Positions 26,404 to 36,436 of a stretch of 64,000 nt of DNA are shown piece after piece (position 1 is the stretch's first letter; each line of letters starts with the position of its first letter). The notes below the pieces were generated by a model. The model was not told the origin of the DNA. It worked only from the letters and a program-made list of their open reading frames with translations, and did not search any database. A program made the translations under genes and the position numbers. This DNA is from Tatumella ptyseos ATCC 33301 (GTDB lineage: Bacteria > Pseudomonadota > Gammaproteobacteria > Enterobacterales > Enterobacteriaceae), in NCBI RefSeq assembly GCF_000735525.1, contig NZ_JMPR01000028.1, positions 124,001 to 188,000 of the forward strand, given 5' to 3'.

Positions 26404-27627
26404 ATGATCAACTCCATGTTTAAAAAGAAAAAGTCAGTTCTGGCATCGGCTGTTGTGTCAGCACTGTTGCTGGTGTCGCTGGAAGCCACGGCAGCGGGTA
26501 CTGTGGCTCCGGTCGCTAAAGGTGTATCGCAGGTCAATATCACGTTAACCGGTGCGGAAGGCGGAACCTGTGTGGTCGACCATACCCTTGCCAAAGCAGG
26601 CCCGGTCACGTTTACGGTGGTTAACAAGACGGCGACCGCCATTACTGAAATTGAGCTGCTGAGTGATAACCGTATCCTCGGTGAAAAAGAGAACCTGGCT
26701 CCGGGCCTGCCGGCCGGTAAATTCACCCTGACGCTGGATGGCGGTAAATATCAGATTTATTGCCCTGGGGCGAAGCAGGAACTGATCAACTTTACCGTCA
26801 CCGGTAAAAGTGCGGCGAAAGCTACCGGCAGCACCGCTGACCTGCTGAAGCAGGGAACAGATGGCTATGCGACCTACGTGAACGGTGTGGTGGATGCCAT
26901 GGTGGTGGCCGTTAATCAGCTGAAAGCCGACATTGATGCCGGTGATCTGGAAAAAGCGAAAGCACAGTATGCCAAAGCGCGCCCGTTCTATGAACGTATT
27001 GAATCGGATGTCAGTGGTTTTGTCCTGCCAGGCTTTAAAGCCACGGATAACGCCGGTAACCTCGATTATCTGATCGATATGCGCGCTTCTAACCAGGATC
27101 CTAAGGTGGGCTGGCACGGTTTCCACGCCATTGAACGTGATCTGTTCGGCGAGGGTAAAATCACCGATAACACCAAAAAACTGGCGGCAGAACTGCAGCA
27201 GAACGTCACCCGGCTGGATGGCCTGACCAAAGGGCTGACCTATAAGCCGGAAGATCTGGCTAACGGTGCAGCCGATCTGCTGGAAGAAGTTCAGAGCAAC
27301 AAAATCAGTGGTGAAGAAGAAGCCTTCAGTCACATTGATCTGGTGGACTTCGCCGGTAACGTTGAAGGTGCACAACAGGCGTTTGAATTTCTGAAACCGG
27401 GACTGAATAAAATCGACCCTGATCTGACCCGTCGGGTGGAAGCGCAATTCGCTAACGTGAACAAACTGCTGGACAGCTACCGTGATGGTAAAATTGCCGG
27501 TGGCTACCGTTACTATACTGCGGAAGTGAAGGCTGCAGATGCGGCCAGACTGAGTAAAGCTGTACAGGCATTGCAGGAACCGCTGTCTAAAATTGCAGAG
27601 AAAGTGGCCACAGCCGGAGGCGCGTGA
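26404..27627 (+). CDS. efeO: Periplasmic iron-binding protein EfeO
   Basis: EfeO is the periplasmic component that captures iron for EfeU. The 407-residue precursor has a basic signal peptide (about 1-31), a cupredoxin-like domain (about 40-135), and a peptidase M75-type domain whose metal-binding HXXE motif is in GWHGFHAIERDLFG (H241, E244). KISGEEEAFSHIDLVDFAGNVEGAQQ is a well-conserved family block. The open frame extends 15 codons upstream into efeU, but ATG 26404 after AAAGGGCC gives a proper signal peptide. It starts ten bases after efeU and directly abuts efeB. Confidence 0.94.
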   Translation: MINSMFKKKKSVLASAVVSALLLVSLEATAAGTVAPVAKGVSQVNITLTGAEGGTCVVDHTLAKAGPVTFTVVNKTATAITEIELLSDNRILGEKENLAPGLPAGKFTLTLDGGKYQIYCPGAKQELINFTVTGKSAAKATGSTADLLKQGTDGYATYVNGVVDAMVVAVNQLKADIDAGDLEKAKAQYAKARPFYERIESDVSGFVLPGFKATDNAGNLDYLIDMRASNQDPKVGWHGFHAIERDLFGEGKITDNTKKLAAELQQNVTRLDGLTKGLTYKPEDLANGAADLLEEVQSNKISGEEEAFSHIDLVDFAGNVEGAQQAFEFLKPGLNKIDPDLTRRVEAQFANVNKLLDSYRDGKIAGGYRYYTAEVKAADAARLSKAVQALQEPLSKIAEKVATAGGA

Positions 27628-28896
27628 GTGATGAAAGATAAACAGAATACGGAGCGTGACAAGACCAGTGTCTCCCGCCGTCATCTGTTAAAAGGGGCGG
27701 TGGCGGGTGCGCTGGCCATGCCAGGCATGGCAGCGGCACACAATGCAGCGGTTGCGAAAGCCGAACCTGACGACCAGGTTGATCTTTCCCGGCAACATGC
27801 ATTTTATGGCCAGGGCGGACAGGCGGGAGTCACCACTCCGCCTCAGCGTCATGTGATGTATATGACGTTCGATATGACCAGTCAGAACCCGCGGGACCTG
27901 CAAATCCTGCTGGCCCGCTGGTCAGCGGCTATCGCGCAGATGATGGCCGGGGAAATCATTGGTCAGGTTGAGCCTGTCCGGAACAGCGGTATCGGAATGG
28001 ATACCGGTGAAGCCCTGGATCTGGGCCCGGCGTCACTGACTGTTACCGTAGGGCTGGGGCCGGGTATTTTCACGGAAACCTACGGACTGGCAGAGAAAAA
28101 GCCGGCTTTGATGCGCGAACTGGTTCAGTTACCGAGTGATAATCTGCAACCGGCGTTTACCGGAGGTGATCTCTCATTGCAGGCCTGTGCGGATGATCCT
28201 CAGGTGGCTTATCACGCCATTCGCAACCTGGCCCGGATAGCTAAAGCCACGGGGGCAGCCGAAACACGCTGGTCGGTACTGGGGTTTGGCCGTGCATCAG
28301 CAGGCAAAAACCAGAGTACTCCCCGTAACCTGTTTGGCTTCAAAGATGGTACCCGTAACCTGACCGAACAGACTGATTTTAACAAATTTGTCTGGATCAA
28401 CGACGGCGGACCCGCCTGGCAGCAGCAGGGGACCTATCAGGTGGTACGTAAAATAAAAATGCATATTGAAAACTGGGACACGGATCGTGTCAGTGATCAG
28501 AATGCCGTTTTTGGCCGTCATAAGGTCTCCGGCGCGCCGCTGAGTGGTGAAAGGGAATTTGATACGCCTGACTTTCACAAAAAGGACAGTGACGGTGCGC
28601 CGGTGATCCCGGTAACCTCACATATCAGTCTGGCGGCACACGAGAACAATCAGGGGATCCGCATCCTGCGTCGCTCCTATAACTACACCGACGGCATCAA
28701 TCAACTGGGCATGCTGGATGCCGGGCTGCTGTTTATCAGTTATCAAAAAGACCCGGCCAGCTTTGAAAAGTTACAGACACGGCTCGGTGCGGCCGATGCG
28801 TTGAATGAATATATCTCACATATCGGCTCCGGTATCTTTTTTGTCCCTCCGGCACCCCGTGAAGGTGAATATATCGGTTCACAACTCTTCAGCTAA
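27628..28896 (+). CDS. efeB: Tat-exported DyP-type heme peroxidase EfeB
   Basis: EfeB is the periplasmic dye-decolourising peroxidase of the EfeUOB system, thought to oxidise ferrous iron or release iron from heme. The 422 residues begin with a twin-arginine signal (SRRHLLKG, 16-23). The DyP signature GXXDG is GFKDG, and the proximal heme His is in VTSHISLA, followed by the conserved Arg in ILRRSYNYTDG. GTG 27628 follows directly on the efeO stop and GGAGG lies seven bases before it; ATG 27631 is equally possible. This is the last gene of the operon. Confidence 0.95.
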   Translation: MMKDKQNTERDKTSVSRRHLLKGAVAGALAMPGMAAAHNAAVAKAEPDDQVDLSRQHAFYGQGGQAGVTTPPQRHVMYMTFDMTSQNPRDLQILLARWSAAIAQMMAGEIIGQVEPVRNSGIGMDTGEALDLGPASLTVTVGLGPGIFTETYGLAEKKPALMRELVQLPSDNLQPAFTGGDLSLQACADDPQVAYHAIRNLARIAKATGAAETRWSVLGFGRASAGKNQSTPRNLFGFKDGTRNLTEQTDFNKFVWINDGGPAWQQQGTYQVVRKIKMHIENWDTDRVSDQNAVFGRHKVSGAPLSGEREFDTPDFHKKDSDGAPVIPVTSHISLAAHENNQGIRILRRSYNYTDGINQLGMLDAGLLFISYQKDPASFEKLQTRLGAADALNEYISHIGSGIFFVPPAPREGEYIGSQLFS

Positions 28897-28958
28897 GTTA
28901 CCCCGTCTGACCGTCTCTGCAATCCGGCCGGTGACAGGCATGCGTAGCGCGGTTCTTC

Positions 28959-28993
28959 AGGGTCTCAGGGATGAGACCCTCGGTTCCGTTTTT
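28959..28993 (+). terminator. Probable terminator of efeUOB
   Basis: AGGGTCTC (28959-28966) pairs with GAGACCCT (28973-28980), followed after a short gap by a run of five T. It lies about 60 bases after efeB. The T run is separated from the stem, so the call is moderate. The rest of the interval up to 29261 shows nothing clear. Confidence 0.5.
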
Positions 28994-29261
28994 CTCCGGG
29001 ATGAAGTGACATCGCCATGTTGTCTGCGTGGACGGGTACTCAATTTATATTCCCTCGCTTTCAGGAAAACCGGCTCCGTAAATCAGAGGGAGGCAATGCT
29101 GTCAGACAGGTTAATCTCCAGCCCGCGGAAGGCTGATGAGGAACAGACAGGGCACATCAGCGGCTAGCTGTCTCTGACAGGATAAGATCCGGATTTTAGT
29201 ATTTTTATGGCAGTTGAGTTAAATAAGAAATAAACTTAACACTAAATGTTAAGGAGAATTT

Positions 29262-29561
29262 ATGAATACTGAAATGATGATCTGCCCGCATTGCAAAAGT
29301 GAGATCCCGCATGGCGCTAATGTTTGCAGGGGATGTCAGGCAGAAATCAAGTACGGTACGCCGGGTTTATTTATGTTAGCCGGTTTTATCCTGCCGCTTC
29401 TTGCAACATCGTGGATCCTTAATGCGTTACGTACCCATTCGACCTTTGTTATGTGGTTCATTGGCTTACCTTTGACAGTTATCGGATGGTTATTCTTCTA
29501 TAAGCTGAGCCAAAAACTGTTCTCTCGGCGGATACATTTTTCCCGGACTGTTAAAAAGTAA
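29262..29561 (+). CDS. Small zinc-ribbon membrane protein, function unknown
   Basis: A 99-residue protein with an N-terminal zinc ribbon of two CxxC pairs (C8-C11 and C22-C25, CPHC and CRGC), then two hydrophobic membrane segments (about 35-55 and 61-81) and a basic tail. The arrangement resembles small zinc-ribbon membrane proteins of enterobacteria without assigned function. A strong AGGAGAA ribosome binding site precedes ATG 29262, and it stands alone between efeB and the tRNA. Confidence 0.72.
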   Translation: MNTEMMICPHCKSEIPHGANVCRGCQAEIKYGTPGLFMLAGFILPLLATSWILNALRTHSTFVMWFIGLPLTVIGWLFFYKLSQKLFSRRIHFSRTVKK

Positions 29562-29775
29562 AAAACATCTCCTGTGAAGAGTGTCGCCGGGGGTTTTTCC
29601 ATGCCTGCAGCGGAGAATATCAACGTTGTGTCAGGGACAGGAAAAAGTGTCGTAGCGGATGGCAGCAGAGGAGGGGCGTTATACACCCTGTCGTGACACG
29701 GCCTCCAGGGGGCGGTTGTCGTATCATTCAATGTATGGCTGTAACCCCGGGCAGTGAGTGCATATTCAGGCAAAC

Positions 29776-29812
29776 AAAAAACCCGCAAACTCAGTGAGGA
29801 TGCGGGTTTTTT
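29776..29812. terminator. Bidirectional terminator beside tRNA-Pro
   Basis: AAAAAACCCGCA (29776-29787) pairs with TGCGGGTTTTTT (29801-29812). T tracts on both strands let it end the small membrane-protein transcript from the left and the tRNA transcript from the right. Confidence 0.85.
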
Positions 29813-29854
29813 GTGGGGTTTCCATCAGTCACCGGTACTGACAGAATAATGATT

Positions 29855-29931
29855 TGGTCGGCACGAGAGGATTTGAACCTCCGACCCCTGACACCCCATG
29901 ACAGTGCGCTACCAGGCTGCGCTACGTGCCG
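29855..29931 (-). tRNA. proL: tRNA-Pro (anticodon GGG)
   Basis: A 77-nucleotide tRNA read leftwards, with CGGCACG and CGTGCCG forming the acceptor stem and an encoded ACCA end. It matches E. coli proL almost base for base. The anticodon loop is AUGGGGU, so the anticodon is GGG, reading CCC and CCU. It lies next to yejM, as in E. coli. Confidence 0.96.
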
Positions 29932-30004
29932 GACTCTGAGGCACTATAGTACGGATAATTTTCAAAATAGCAATATCCGTGAACGCTAATTGTCTCATTA
30001 ATCA

Positions 30005-31762
30005 TCAGTTTGCAATAAAGCGTTTTTCTTCTGTCAGTACCTGCAACAGCAACCCAAGCTCCGGACGCTGTTTGCGCAAACGTCGTCCTTCAGCGTCATA
30101 AGTGGTGTAATTACCATCATTATTCAGCACCAGTGTCATCTGCGGGGTAGTGATGATCAGCCGGCCGGCATCATTGGTGCTGGTAACCCAGTGGTGCTGA
30201 CGCTGCGGACTGAACAGGTCTTCGCCCTGAGAATAATCTTCCGCCGGGGTTGAAACATGCAACAGGCGTTGCATCAGGGTTGTCATCACATCCTGTTGAT
30301 CGGTTAGCTGTCCGATACGTTGCGACGGTGTTGAAGGCCAGTGAACGACTAAAGGTACCTGTAATAACTCACGGTTACCGTCATCATCCCCGGTGTCATT
30401 GAAACTAATCCCCTGCCCGGCAGTGATGATAACGACCGTATTCTTCAGCGAGTTATTCTGCTGCAACTCGGTGAGAATTCGGGCAATTTGCTGATCAACA
30501 TTGCCGCTACTCTGTGCATAATTTTTCTCACGTGCCGCCACGGTATTACCACTGGCATTAATCCCATCCAGTGACACCCATGAGAACCACGGAGCTGAAG
30601 TATTCTGTTGTTTCTGCAACCAGGCCTGCCATTGATCGACCGTCTGTCCGTCGTTTTGAGAGGTTGCTGCTGGCAGAGAGTAGTCTGCCAGTAATGCCTG
30701 ACGGTACAGGGGCTGACTGAAGCCATCAGAAGAGAATAAACCAAACTGATAACCCTGATTATTCAGAGTGCTCAGCAGGGCAGAAGGCATCCGGGCCGCC
30801 AGAATCCCGTTCATATAACTGGCCGAAATACCGTAAAACAAGCCAAACAGCCCGCTTTCGCTGTTACTGCCGGAGCTGAAGTGCTGCGTAAACTGTATAT
30901 TGCTGTCCGCAAACTGGCTTAGTGCCGGGAAACGGGTCGCCATATGAGACGCATCCGCTCCATTGACGGTGATCAGCATCAGATTATAGTGGCTACCGCT
31001 TTGAGTGAAATTGATATCACTGAGCGGATACGCCACGGAAACCGCATCCGGGTCTCCCTGCTGAATAAGCCGGCGCTGATATTCCTGCGGGTCCAGCAGG
31101 CCGTGTTTTTCAAGAAAGCGCCGTGCGGTCATCGGATAAGATAACGGCAGATTCGCTCTCTGCATGGTGATTGGCCGGTAAAAATTAGCATCTGCCCAGA
31201 TATACAGAAGATGACTGGATAAAAATGCCACGATAAACAGCACAGCCAGAGGTTTGCCAAAACGTCGACGGTTGAGACTGCGCAGTTTCTGCCAGCTCCA
31301 GGTGGCAAAAAGCATTTCCACCAGGAAAATGACCGGCACCGAAATAAACATCAGTTGCCAGTCACGTGACATATCGCTCTGTTGCGGGTTGACCATCAAA
31401 TCCCAGACCACAGGATTAAGATGCAGATGGAAACGATTAAAGACCTCGCTGTCCATTAACAGCAAGGTCAGCCCACTGGTGGCCAGAATCGAAGAGATAA
31501 CCCTAAGCAATCGTTGTGACATCACAACGAACGTCAGCGGGAAAATGACCAGCAGATAAGCGGCAAAGACCAGAAAGCTGAAATGACCGACCCAGCTACA
31601 GTAAGCATAAATTCTGCCTGCCAGCGAGGCAGGCCAGTCAGTTACCAGCAGATAACGGCTGCCCAGGATTAGCGCGAAAAAAATATTAAACAGGGCGAAC
31701 CAGTGCCCCCAGCTTATCATCCGGGACACTTTTTCCCTGTAGCTCTGCTGGCTGTTTACCAT
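30005..31762 (-). CDS. yejM: Inner-membrane protein YejM (PbgA/LapC), LPS regulator
   Basis: YejM senses lipopolysaccharide at the inner membrane and restrains LapB/FtsH-mediated degradation of LpxC. The 585-residue protein (586 in E. coli) has five N-terminal membrane segments (from about 20 to 190), then a periplasmic domain of the alkaline phosphatase/sulfatase fold without an obvious catalytic nucleophile. DANFYRPITMQRANLPLSYPMTARRFLEKHGLLD, in the linker implicated in LPS binding, is almost identical to E. coli. The C terminus is LLLQVLTEEKRFIAN. It follows yejL by 18 bases and probably shares its transcript. Confidence 0.96.
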   Translation of the reverse strand: MVNSQQSYREKVSRMISWGHWFALFNIFFALILGSRYLLVTDWPASLAGRIYAYCSWVGHFSFLVFAAYLLVIFPLTFVVMSQRLLRVISSILATSGLTLLLMDSEVFNRFHLHLNPVVWDLMVNPQQSDMSRDWQLMFISVPVIFLVEMLFATWSWQKLRSLNRRRFGKPLAVLFIVAFLSSHLLYIWADANFYRPITMQRANLPLSYPMTARRFLEKHGLLDPQEYQRRLIQQGDPDAVSVAYPLSDINFTQSGSHYNLMLITVNGADASHMATRFPALSQFADSNIQFTQHFSSGSNSESGLFGLFYGISASYMNGILAARMPSALLSTLNNQGYQFGLFSSDGFSQPLYRQALLADYSLPAATSQNDGQTVDQWQAWLQKQQNTSAPWFSWVSLDGINASGNTVAAREKNYAQSSGNVDQQIARILTELQQNNSLKNTVVIITAGQGISFNDTGDDDGNRELLQVPLVVHWPSTPSQRIGQLTDQQDVMTTLMQRLLHVSTPAEDYSQGEDLFSPQRQHHWVTSTNDAGRLIITTPQMTLVLNNDGNYTTYDAEGRRLRKQRPELGLLLQVLTEEKRFIAN

Positions 31763-31780
31763 AGGGTTCAGATCATATCA

Positions 31781-32008
31781 TCAATGTGCATGGTCTTCGC
31801 GGACAGAAGCCTGCAATGCTTCAGCGAAGGAACGTGCCAGAGTATGACGTTGCGCAGGCGCAACGCTGGCGTTAATCAGATTCGTCACCATATTGCCCAA
31901 TACCATCAGGGAAAGGTCAGTCGGTGCTTTATCTTTTTCAAGTACTTCAACAAGTTCAGCGAGCAAGTTTTCTACACGCTCGTCACTATATCGGGATGAT
32001 TGTGGCAT
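31781..32008 (-). CDS. yejL: UPF0352 protein YejL
   Basis: A 75-residue cytosolic protein that aligns end to end with E. coli YejL (75 residues), including MPQxSRYSDExVExLLAEL and [20 protein letters not shown]. The function is unknown. It is divergent from yejK and directly precedes yejM, the order of E. coli. Confidence 0.95.
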   Translation of the reverse strand: MPQSSRYSDERVENLLAELVEVLEKDKAPTDLSLMVLGNMVTNLINASVAPAQRHTLARSFAEALQASVREDHAH

Positions 32009-32290
32009 ATTATCAGTTAGCTAAGTCGTAAAAGGCGGCTATTCTACTGCAAACACGACTTTTTTTCTGCAATTTTATTGTCTGTTTACCTTCAGCATAG
32101 CGACGGTTTCGTTACTGACTGTTGTAGCCTATTGTGGCTGATCTTGCACCGTTTTTCATGTGCGGCTGGCTGAGATTTTGAATATTCTGAAAAATCACCG
32201 GGGGTCAGGACGGTATCCGGCAGGAAATAAGATTGAAAGACGTTCGGGGCAATGGTTGAATACGCATCTGCATAAGAAGGGGAGTCTGCC

Positions 32291-33298
32291 ATGAGTCTGG
32301 ATATTGACCAGATTGTCGTCCATCAGTTAATCAAACGTGATGAAGATCAGCTGGAGCTGGTGTTACGTGACTCTTTGCTGACGGCCAGCGAAGCTGTCGA
32401 AGAGATGCTGGAAGAGTTACATCGGGTCTATAGTGCTAAAAATAAGGCCTATGGATTATTCAATGAAGAAAGTGAACTGGCTGACGCCCTGCGTCAGTGC
32501 CGTCGCGGTGAGCAGGATTTTTTAGCTTTCAGTCGCGCCGCCACCGGCCGTCTGCGGGATGAGCTGGCAAAGTACCCGTTCGCGGAAGGCGGTGTGGTGT
32601 TATTTGCCCGCTACCGTTACCTGGCCACCGAATATCTGCTGATCTCTGTGCTGAATAGCCAGGCCAGTATGCGGGTGAATGAGAGCCTGGACATCAGCAC
32701 CACCCATTATCTGGATATCAACCACGCGGATATTGTGGCACGGATTGATCTGACCGAATGGGAAACACAACCGGAATCGCTACGGTATCTGACCTTCCTG
32801 CGCGGACGGGTAGGGCGCAAAGTGGCAGATTTCTTTATGGACTTCCTCGGGGCCAGTGTCGGTCTGGATACTAAAGCCCAGAACCGTAGCCTGTTGCAGG
32901 CGGTCGATGATTACTGCGATGAGGCAAGCCTGGATAAAAAAGAGCGACAGGAATACCGTCAGCAGGTCTATACCTACTGTAACCAGCAGTTGCAGGCCGG
33001 TGAAGAAATCACGGTTCGGGAACTGTCGGGTGAATTACCGGAAGTGGCTGAGAAGAGCTTCAGTGATTTCGCCAGTGAGCAGGAATATTCGCTGGAAGAG
33101 AGCTTCCCTGCGGATCGCAGTACCCTGCGTCAGCTGACCAAATTTTCCGGCAGCGGGGGCGGACTGACGCTGAACTTCGATGCGATGTTACTGGGTGAAC
33201 GTATTTTCTGGGACCCGGCGACAGATACCTTGACGATTAAAGGCACACCGCCCAATCTGCGGGATCAGTTACAGCGCCGGACAAACAGTAAATCGTAA
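32291..33298 (+). CDS. yejK: Nucleoid-associated protein YejK (NdpA)
   Basis: YejK is a nucleoid-associated protein that interacts with topoisomerase IV and gyrase in E. coli. The 335-residue protein has the same length as in E. coli and matches it throughout, with [57 protein letters not shown] and [42 protein letters not shown]-type blocks. It ends in a shared terminator with rplY. Confidence 0.96.
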   Translation: MSLDIDQIVVHQLIKRDEDQLELVLRDSLLTASEAVEEMLEELHRVYSAKNKAYGLFNEESELADALRQCRRGEQDFLAFSRAATGRLRDELAKYPFAEGGVVLFARYRYLATEYLLISVLNSQASMRVNESLDISTTHYLDINHADIVARIDLTEWETQPESLRYLTFLRGRVGRKVADFFMDFLGASVGLDTKAQNRSLLQAVDDYCDEASLDKKERQEYRQQVYTYCNQQLQAGEEITVRELSGELPEVAEKSFSDFASEQEYSLEESFPADRSTLRQLTKFSGSGGGLTLNFDAMLLGERIFWDPATDTLTIKGTPPNLRDQLQRRTNSKS

Positions 33299-33309
33299 TC
33301 CGGTTGCAT

Positions 33310-33339
33310 AAAAAAACGCCGCATTATGCGGCGTTTTTT
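33310..33339. terminator. Bidirectional terminator between yejK and rplY
   Basis: CGCCGCA (33317-33323) pairs with TGCGGCG (33327-33333), flanked by A run and T run on both sides, so it can act in both directions for these converging genes. Confidence 0.92.
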
Positions 33340-33356
33340 GTAAAACCATTCAGCGA

Positions 33357-33641
33357 TTAAGCACGAACGAAGTCGATGTGCTGAATTTTTGGTTTGAACG
33401 GGTGACGCTGTACGGCCTGAACTTTAACTTTAGTTTCTTTACCGTCAACAACCAGGGTCAGAACCTCAGAGTAAAACGCCGGGTTAACCTGCATGTTGAT
33501 TAAAGAATCGTGGTCCAGTTCGATAGAAACAGCTGCTTCATTTCCGCCATAGATGATAGCCGGGAATTTTTTAGCTGCACGCAGGCGGCGGCTCGCACCC
33601 TTACCCTGCACTTTACGTTCTTCTGCTTTGATAGTGAACAT
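33357..33641 (-). CDS. rplY: 50S ribosomal protein L25
   Basis: L25 binds 5S rRNA in the large ribosomal subunit. The 94-residue protein matches the short (E. coli-type) form of the family, with [13 protein letters not shown]-like strands and the C-terminal [15 protein letters not shown]. It lies between yejK and radD, as in E. coli, with its own promoter. Confidence 0.97.
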   Translation of the reverse strand: MFTIKAEERKVQGKGASRRLRAAKKFPAIIYGGNEAAVSIELDHDSLINMQVNPAFYSEVLTLVVDGKETKVKVQAVQRHPFKPKIQHIDFVRA

Positions 33642-33729
33642 TCTTATTTCTCTTCGTAATTCTGTTACAGGCGACCCAGCAACAGAAGGTTATTCATAAG
33701 CACTCTTACCGGATGTAAAAGCGCGCGGC

Positions 33730-33759
33730 ATTATAACGGCTTCACTGACGCCGGGCAAA
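33730..33759 (-). promoter_or_regulatory. Candidate rplY promoter
   Basis: On the minus strand TATAAT (33735-33730) forms a perfect -10, with TTTGCC 18 bases further upstream as a weak -35. It lies about 90 bases before the rplY ATG, in the short space after the radD stop. Confidence 0.5.
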
Positions 33760-33780
33760 TAAAATCACCCGGCGGGCGCT

Positions 33781-35535
33781 TTAGCGCAACTGGTGAGCTT
33801 TACGGAAACGCCCCTGGTAATCAAAGACCTTATGGCGTATTTGCCAGAAATGACCTTTTTTGCGGGCGACAATAAAGTCCGGATAACGGAAATGCTCACT
33901 CAGTGCCGCCAGGTCCGCCGCCGTTTGCCAGTGAAGCGGCGTTGCCGGGGCCTTATGATGTTGTCTTAAAAACAGCGTTTCAAAAATATGACGCTGTCCC
34001 GGGGTCTGCAGCCGGAAAAGCTCGCTAACTTCGGTGGCCTCCTCATCGTAATAGGTGACCTTCAGGCTTTCGCCCCGGCTATCGCGGCCCGGCTGCAGGG
34101 TCATCCCTGCGCAGCGTAACACCAGGGCATCTTTCAGTTTTAGCGCAGCCTTCAGCATATCGTCGGGGTCGGTCAGAATGCACTGGCACTGATGACAGAC
34201 CCGGGCGGCTATGTCATTTTCCGCATTACACTGCGGGCAGGATTTAAAACGGAACCGGAAATCACACTGTTCACGGGGAGCGTCCGGGAAGTCAATGATC
34301 CCCTGGCAACGTCGGCCAAAATGCTCGGTGATGGTACCGTCGGCGGTGGTTTTGCCCCAGAACGTATTGGCAAACCCGCAGGCCGGACAGAAAACCTGTA
34401 CCGGCTTATTATCACTGGCCCCTTTCGGGGTACCGATTTCCGGACTGAACAGGTCATGAGGATTACCGGCATAGTCGAGGATAAGACAATCCGTTTTACC
34501 GGGTGACAGGCGCAGCCCCCGGCCGACAATCTGCTGATACAGGCTGACGGATTCGGTAGGGCGAAGGATGGCGATAACATCCACGTGCGGCGCATCGAAT
34601 CCGGTCGTCAGCACAGAGACATTCACCAGATATTTAATTTTCTGTTGCTTAAACGTGGCCAGGATTTCGTCCCGCTGCCGTGCAGGCGTTTCGCCGCTGA
34701 TCAGGGCACTCTCCGGGGGCAGCAGACCGAGAATTTCCCGGGCGTGCATCACGGTGGCCGCAAAAATCATCACGCCGTGCCGGTCTTCAGAAAGTTCAAT
34801 CACCTGGCGGATGATTTCCGGTGTCACACGCCGTTGTTTGCTGAGCTGATTATTCAGGTCCCGTTCGCTGAACAGCCCTTGCTGCGACGAAAAAAGGGCG
34901 GAAAAATCATAGTGAACCACCGGCATATCAATCCGGTGGGGATCGGTCAGATAACCATTTTTTATCATATAGCGCAGTGGCAGTTCATAGATACATTCAT
35001 AGAACAGCGCATCCGCATCGCCGCGTACCATACCGTGGTAGTGCAGATGATAGATCCAGCCTTTCCCCAACCGGAAAGGCGTCGCGGTCAGCCCCAGCAG
35101 CCGGAGTTCCGGGCGTCGCTGGCGCAGATAAGAAAATATGGTCTGATACTGGCTTTCCTTGTCGTCGGCAATCCGGTGACATTCGTCGACAATAATCAAT
35201 GAGAACGCGTCGTCAAAGGCGTCCAGGTTACGGGCCACGGATTGCACACTGCCGAACACCACTTTCCGGTGGCTCTGTTTTTGCTGTAAGCCGGCAGAGA
35301 AAATATCTGCGCTGAGCCCCAGCGCTTCATATTTTGCATGGTTCTGAGCAACCAGCTCTTTCACATGGGCCAGTACCAGTACACGGCCCCGGGCTTTGCG
35401 GGCCAGTTCGGCAATCACCAGGCTTTTACCGGCCCCGGTGGGCAGAACAATGACGGCCGGTTGCTGATGCTTACGGAAGTAACTGATGGTGGCATCCACC
35501 GCTTCCTGCTGATAAGGGCGTAGCGTAAAAGACAT
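33781..35535 (-). CDS. radD: DNA repair helicase-like protein RadD (YejH)
   Basis: RadD is a superfamily-2 ATPase that supports recombination and double-strand break repair with RecA and SSB. The 584-residue protein aligns throughout with E. coli RadD. Walker A is PTGAGKS (32-38), the DEAD-box-like motif is VDECHR, motif III-like TATPF follows, and the C-terminal helicase motif is [25 protein letters not shown] zinc-binding region has several CxxC pairs (CPACGF, CPQCN, CHQC). It begins with the conserved [13 protein letters not shown]. It is divergent from rsuA. Confidence 0.96.
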   Translation of the reverse strand: MSFTLRPYQQEAVDATISYFRKHQQPAVIVLPTGAGKSLVIAELARKARGRVLVLAHVKELVAQNHAKYEALGLSADIFSAGLQQKQSHRKVVFGSVQSVARNLDAFDDAFSLIIVDECHRIADDKESQYQTIFSYLRQRRPELRLLGLTATPFRLGKGWIYHLHYHGMVRGDADALFYECIYELPLRYMIKNGYLTDPHRIDMPVVHYDFSALFSSQQGLFSERDLNNQLSKQRRVTPEIIRQVIELSEDRHGVMIFAATVMHAREILGLLPPESALISGETPARQRDEILATFKQQKIKYLVNVSVLTTGFDAPHVDVIAILRPTESVSLYQQIVGRGLRLSPGKTDCLILDYAGNPHDLFSPEIGTPKGASDNKPVQVFCPACGFANTFWGKTTADGTITEHFGRRCQGIIDFPDAPREQCDFRFRFKSCPQCNAENDIAARVCHQCQCILTDPDDMLKAALKLKDALVLRCAGMTLQPGRDSRGESLKVTYYDEEATEVSELFRLQTPGQRHIFETLFLRQHHKAPATPLHWQTAADLAALSEHFRYPDFIVARKKGHFWQIRHKVFDYQGRFRKAHQLR

Positions 35536-35581
35536 AAAACGTCACTTTTCCGGGACTGACTTAAGGGATCGCATGCCATCA

Positions 35582-35611
35582 CTGACAGTGCAGTACAGAA
35601 CACGCTATACT
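35582..35611 (+). promoter_or_regulatory. Candidate rsuA promoter
   Basis: CTGACA (35582-35587) and TATACT (35606-35611) are 18 bases apart and make a good sigma-70 promoter about 70 bases before the rsuA ATG, in the radD/rsuA divergent space. Confidence 0.55.
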
Positions 35612-35678
35612 GACCGGCTGAAGATGACGGTTAGCGTCATTGTATTTACCCTTCGCTGCTACAGGCAAAAAGAAATTC

Positions 35679-36413
35679 ATGCGACTTGATAAATTCATCT
35701 CTCAACAACTGGAAGTTAGCCGGGCTATTGCATCCCGCGAAATTCGTGCTCAGAAAGTCACCGTCGATGGCGAGGTAGTGAAAGACAGTGCTTTTAAGGT
35801 CTCTGAGGAGCATGAGGTTGCCTACGACGGTAACCGGCTGCAACAGATCACCGGCCCCCGCTATTTTATGCTGAATAAGCCGCAGGGGTATGTGTGTGCG
35901 ACGGATGATGAAGAATACCCGACGATTTTATATTTCCTCGAAGAGCCGATGGCCTGGAAACTTCATTCCGCAGGGCGTCTGGATATTGATACTACCGGAC
36001 TGGTACTGCTGACCGATGACGGACAATGGTCACACCGCATCACTTCGCCACGCCATCATTGCGAAAAAACCTATCATGTCACGCTGGACTCTCCGCTGGA
36101 TGAGCAGGTCGCCGAACAGTTCGCCAAAGGTGTGGCACTGCGCGGGGATGACGAGGCGACAAAACCCGCCGTGCTGGAGGTGATCACCCCGACCGAAGTG
36201 CTGCTGACCATCAGTGAAGGGCGCTACCATCAGGTCAAACGGATGTTTGCTGCCGTGGGTAACCATGTTGTCGCACTTCATCGCCAGCAGATCGGCGATA
36301 TTGTGCTGGATGAGGCCCTGGAGCCTGGTGAATACCGTGAACTGACCCGTGAGGAAATCGACAGTGTCGGCCTTCCTGTAGAATTACAACAAAAAACAGC
36401 GCGTCGTAAATAG
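35679..36413 (+). CDS. rsuA: 16S rRNA pseudouridine(516) synthase RsuA
   Basis: RsuA converts U516 of 16S rRNA to pseudouridine. The 244-residue protein has an N-terminal S4 RNA-binding domain ([22 protein letters not shown]) and the RsuA catalytic domain with catalytic Asp in [37 protein letters not shown] is also conserved. It is 13 residues longer than E. coli RsuA at the C terminus. The frame is open upstream, but ATG 35679 gives the family start. bcr follows 23 bases later, as in E. coli. Confidence 0.96.
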   Translation: MRLDKFISQQLEVSRAIASREIRAQKVTVDGEVVKDSAFKVSEEHEVAYDGNRLQQITGPRYFMLNKPQGYVCATDDEEYPTILYFLEEPMAWKLHSAGRLDIDTTGLVLLTDDGQWSHRITSPRHHCEKTYHVTLDSPLDEQVAEQFAKGVALRGDDEATKPAVLEVITPTEVLLTISEGRYHQVKRMFAAVGNHVVALHRQQIGDIVLDEALEPGEYRELTREEIDSVGLPVELQQKTARRK

Positions 36414-36436
36414 CCTGTTCCCCCCGGAGAAAAAAA

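Noticed and set aside
28805-29167. 120-codon plus-strand frame overlapping the end of efeB
   Set aside because: It overlaps efeB in another frame and continues into a region holding the efeUOB terminator; no family recognised.
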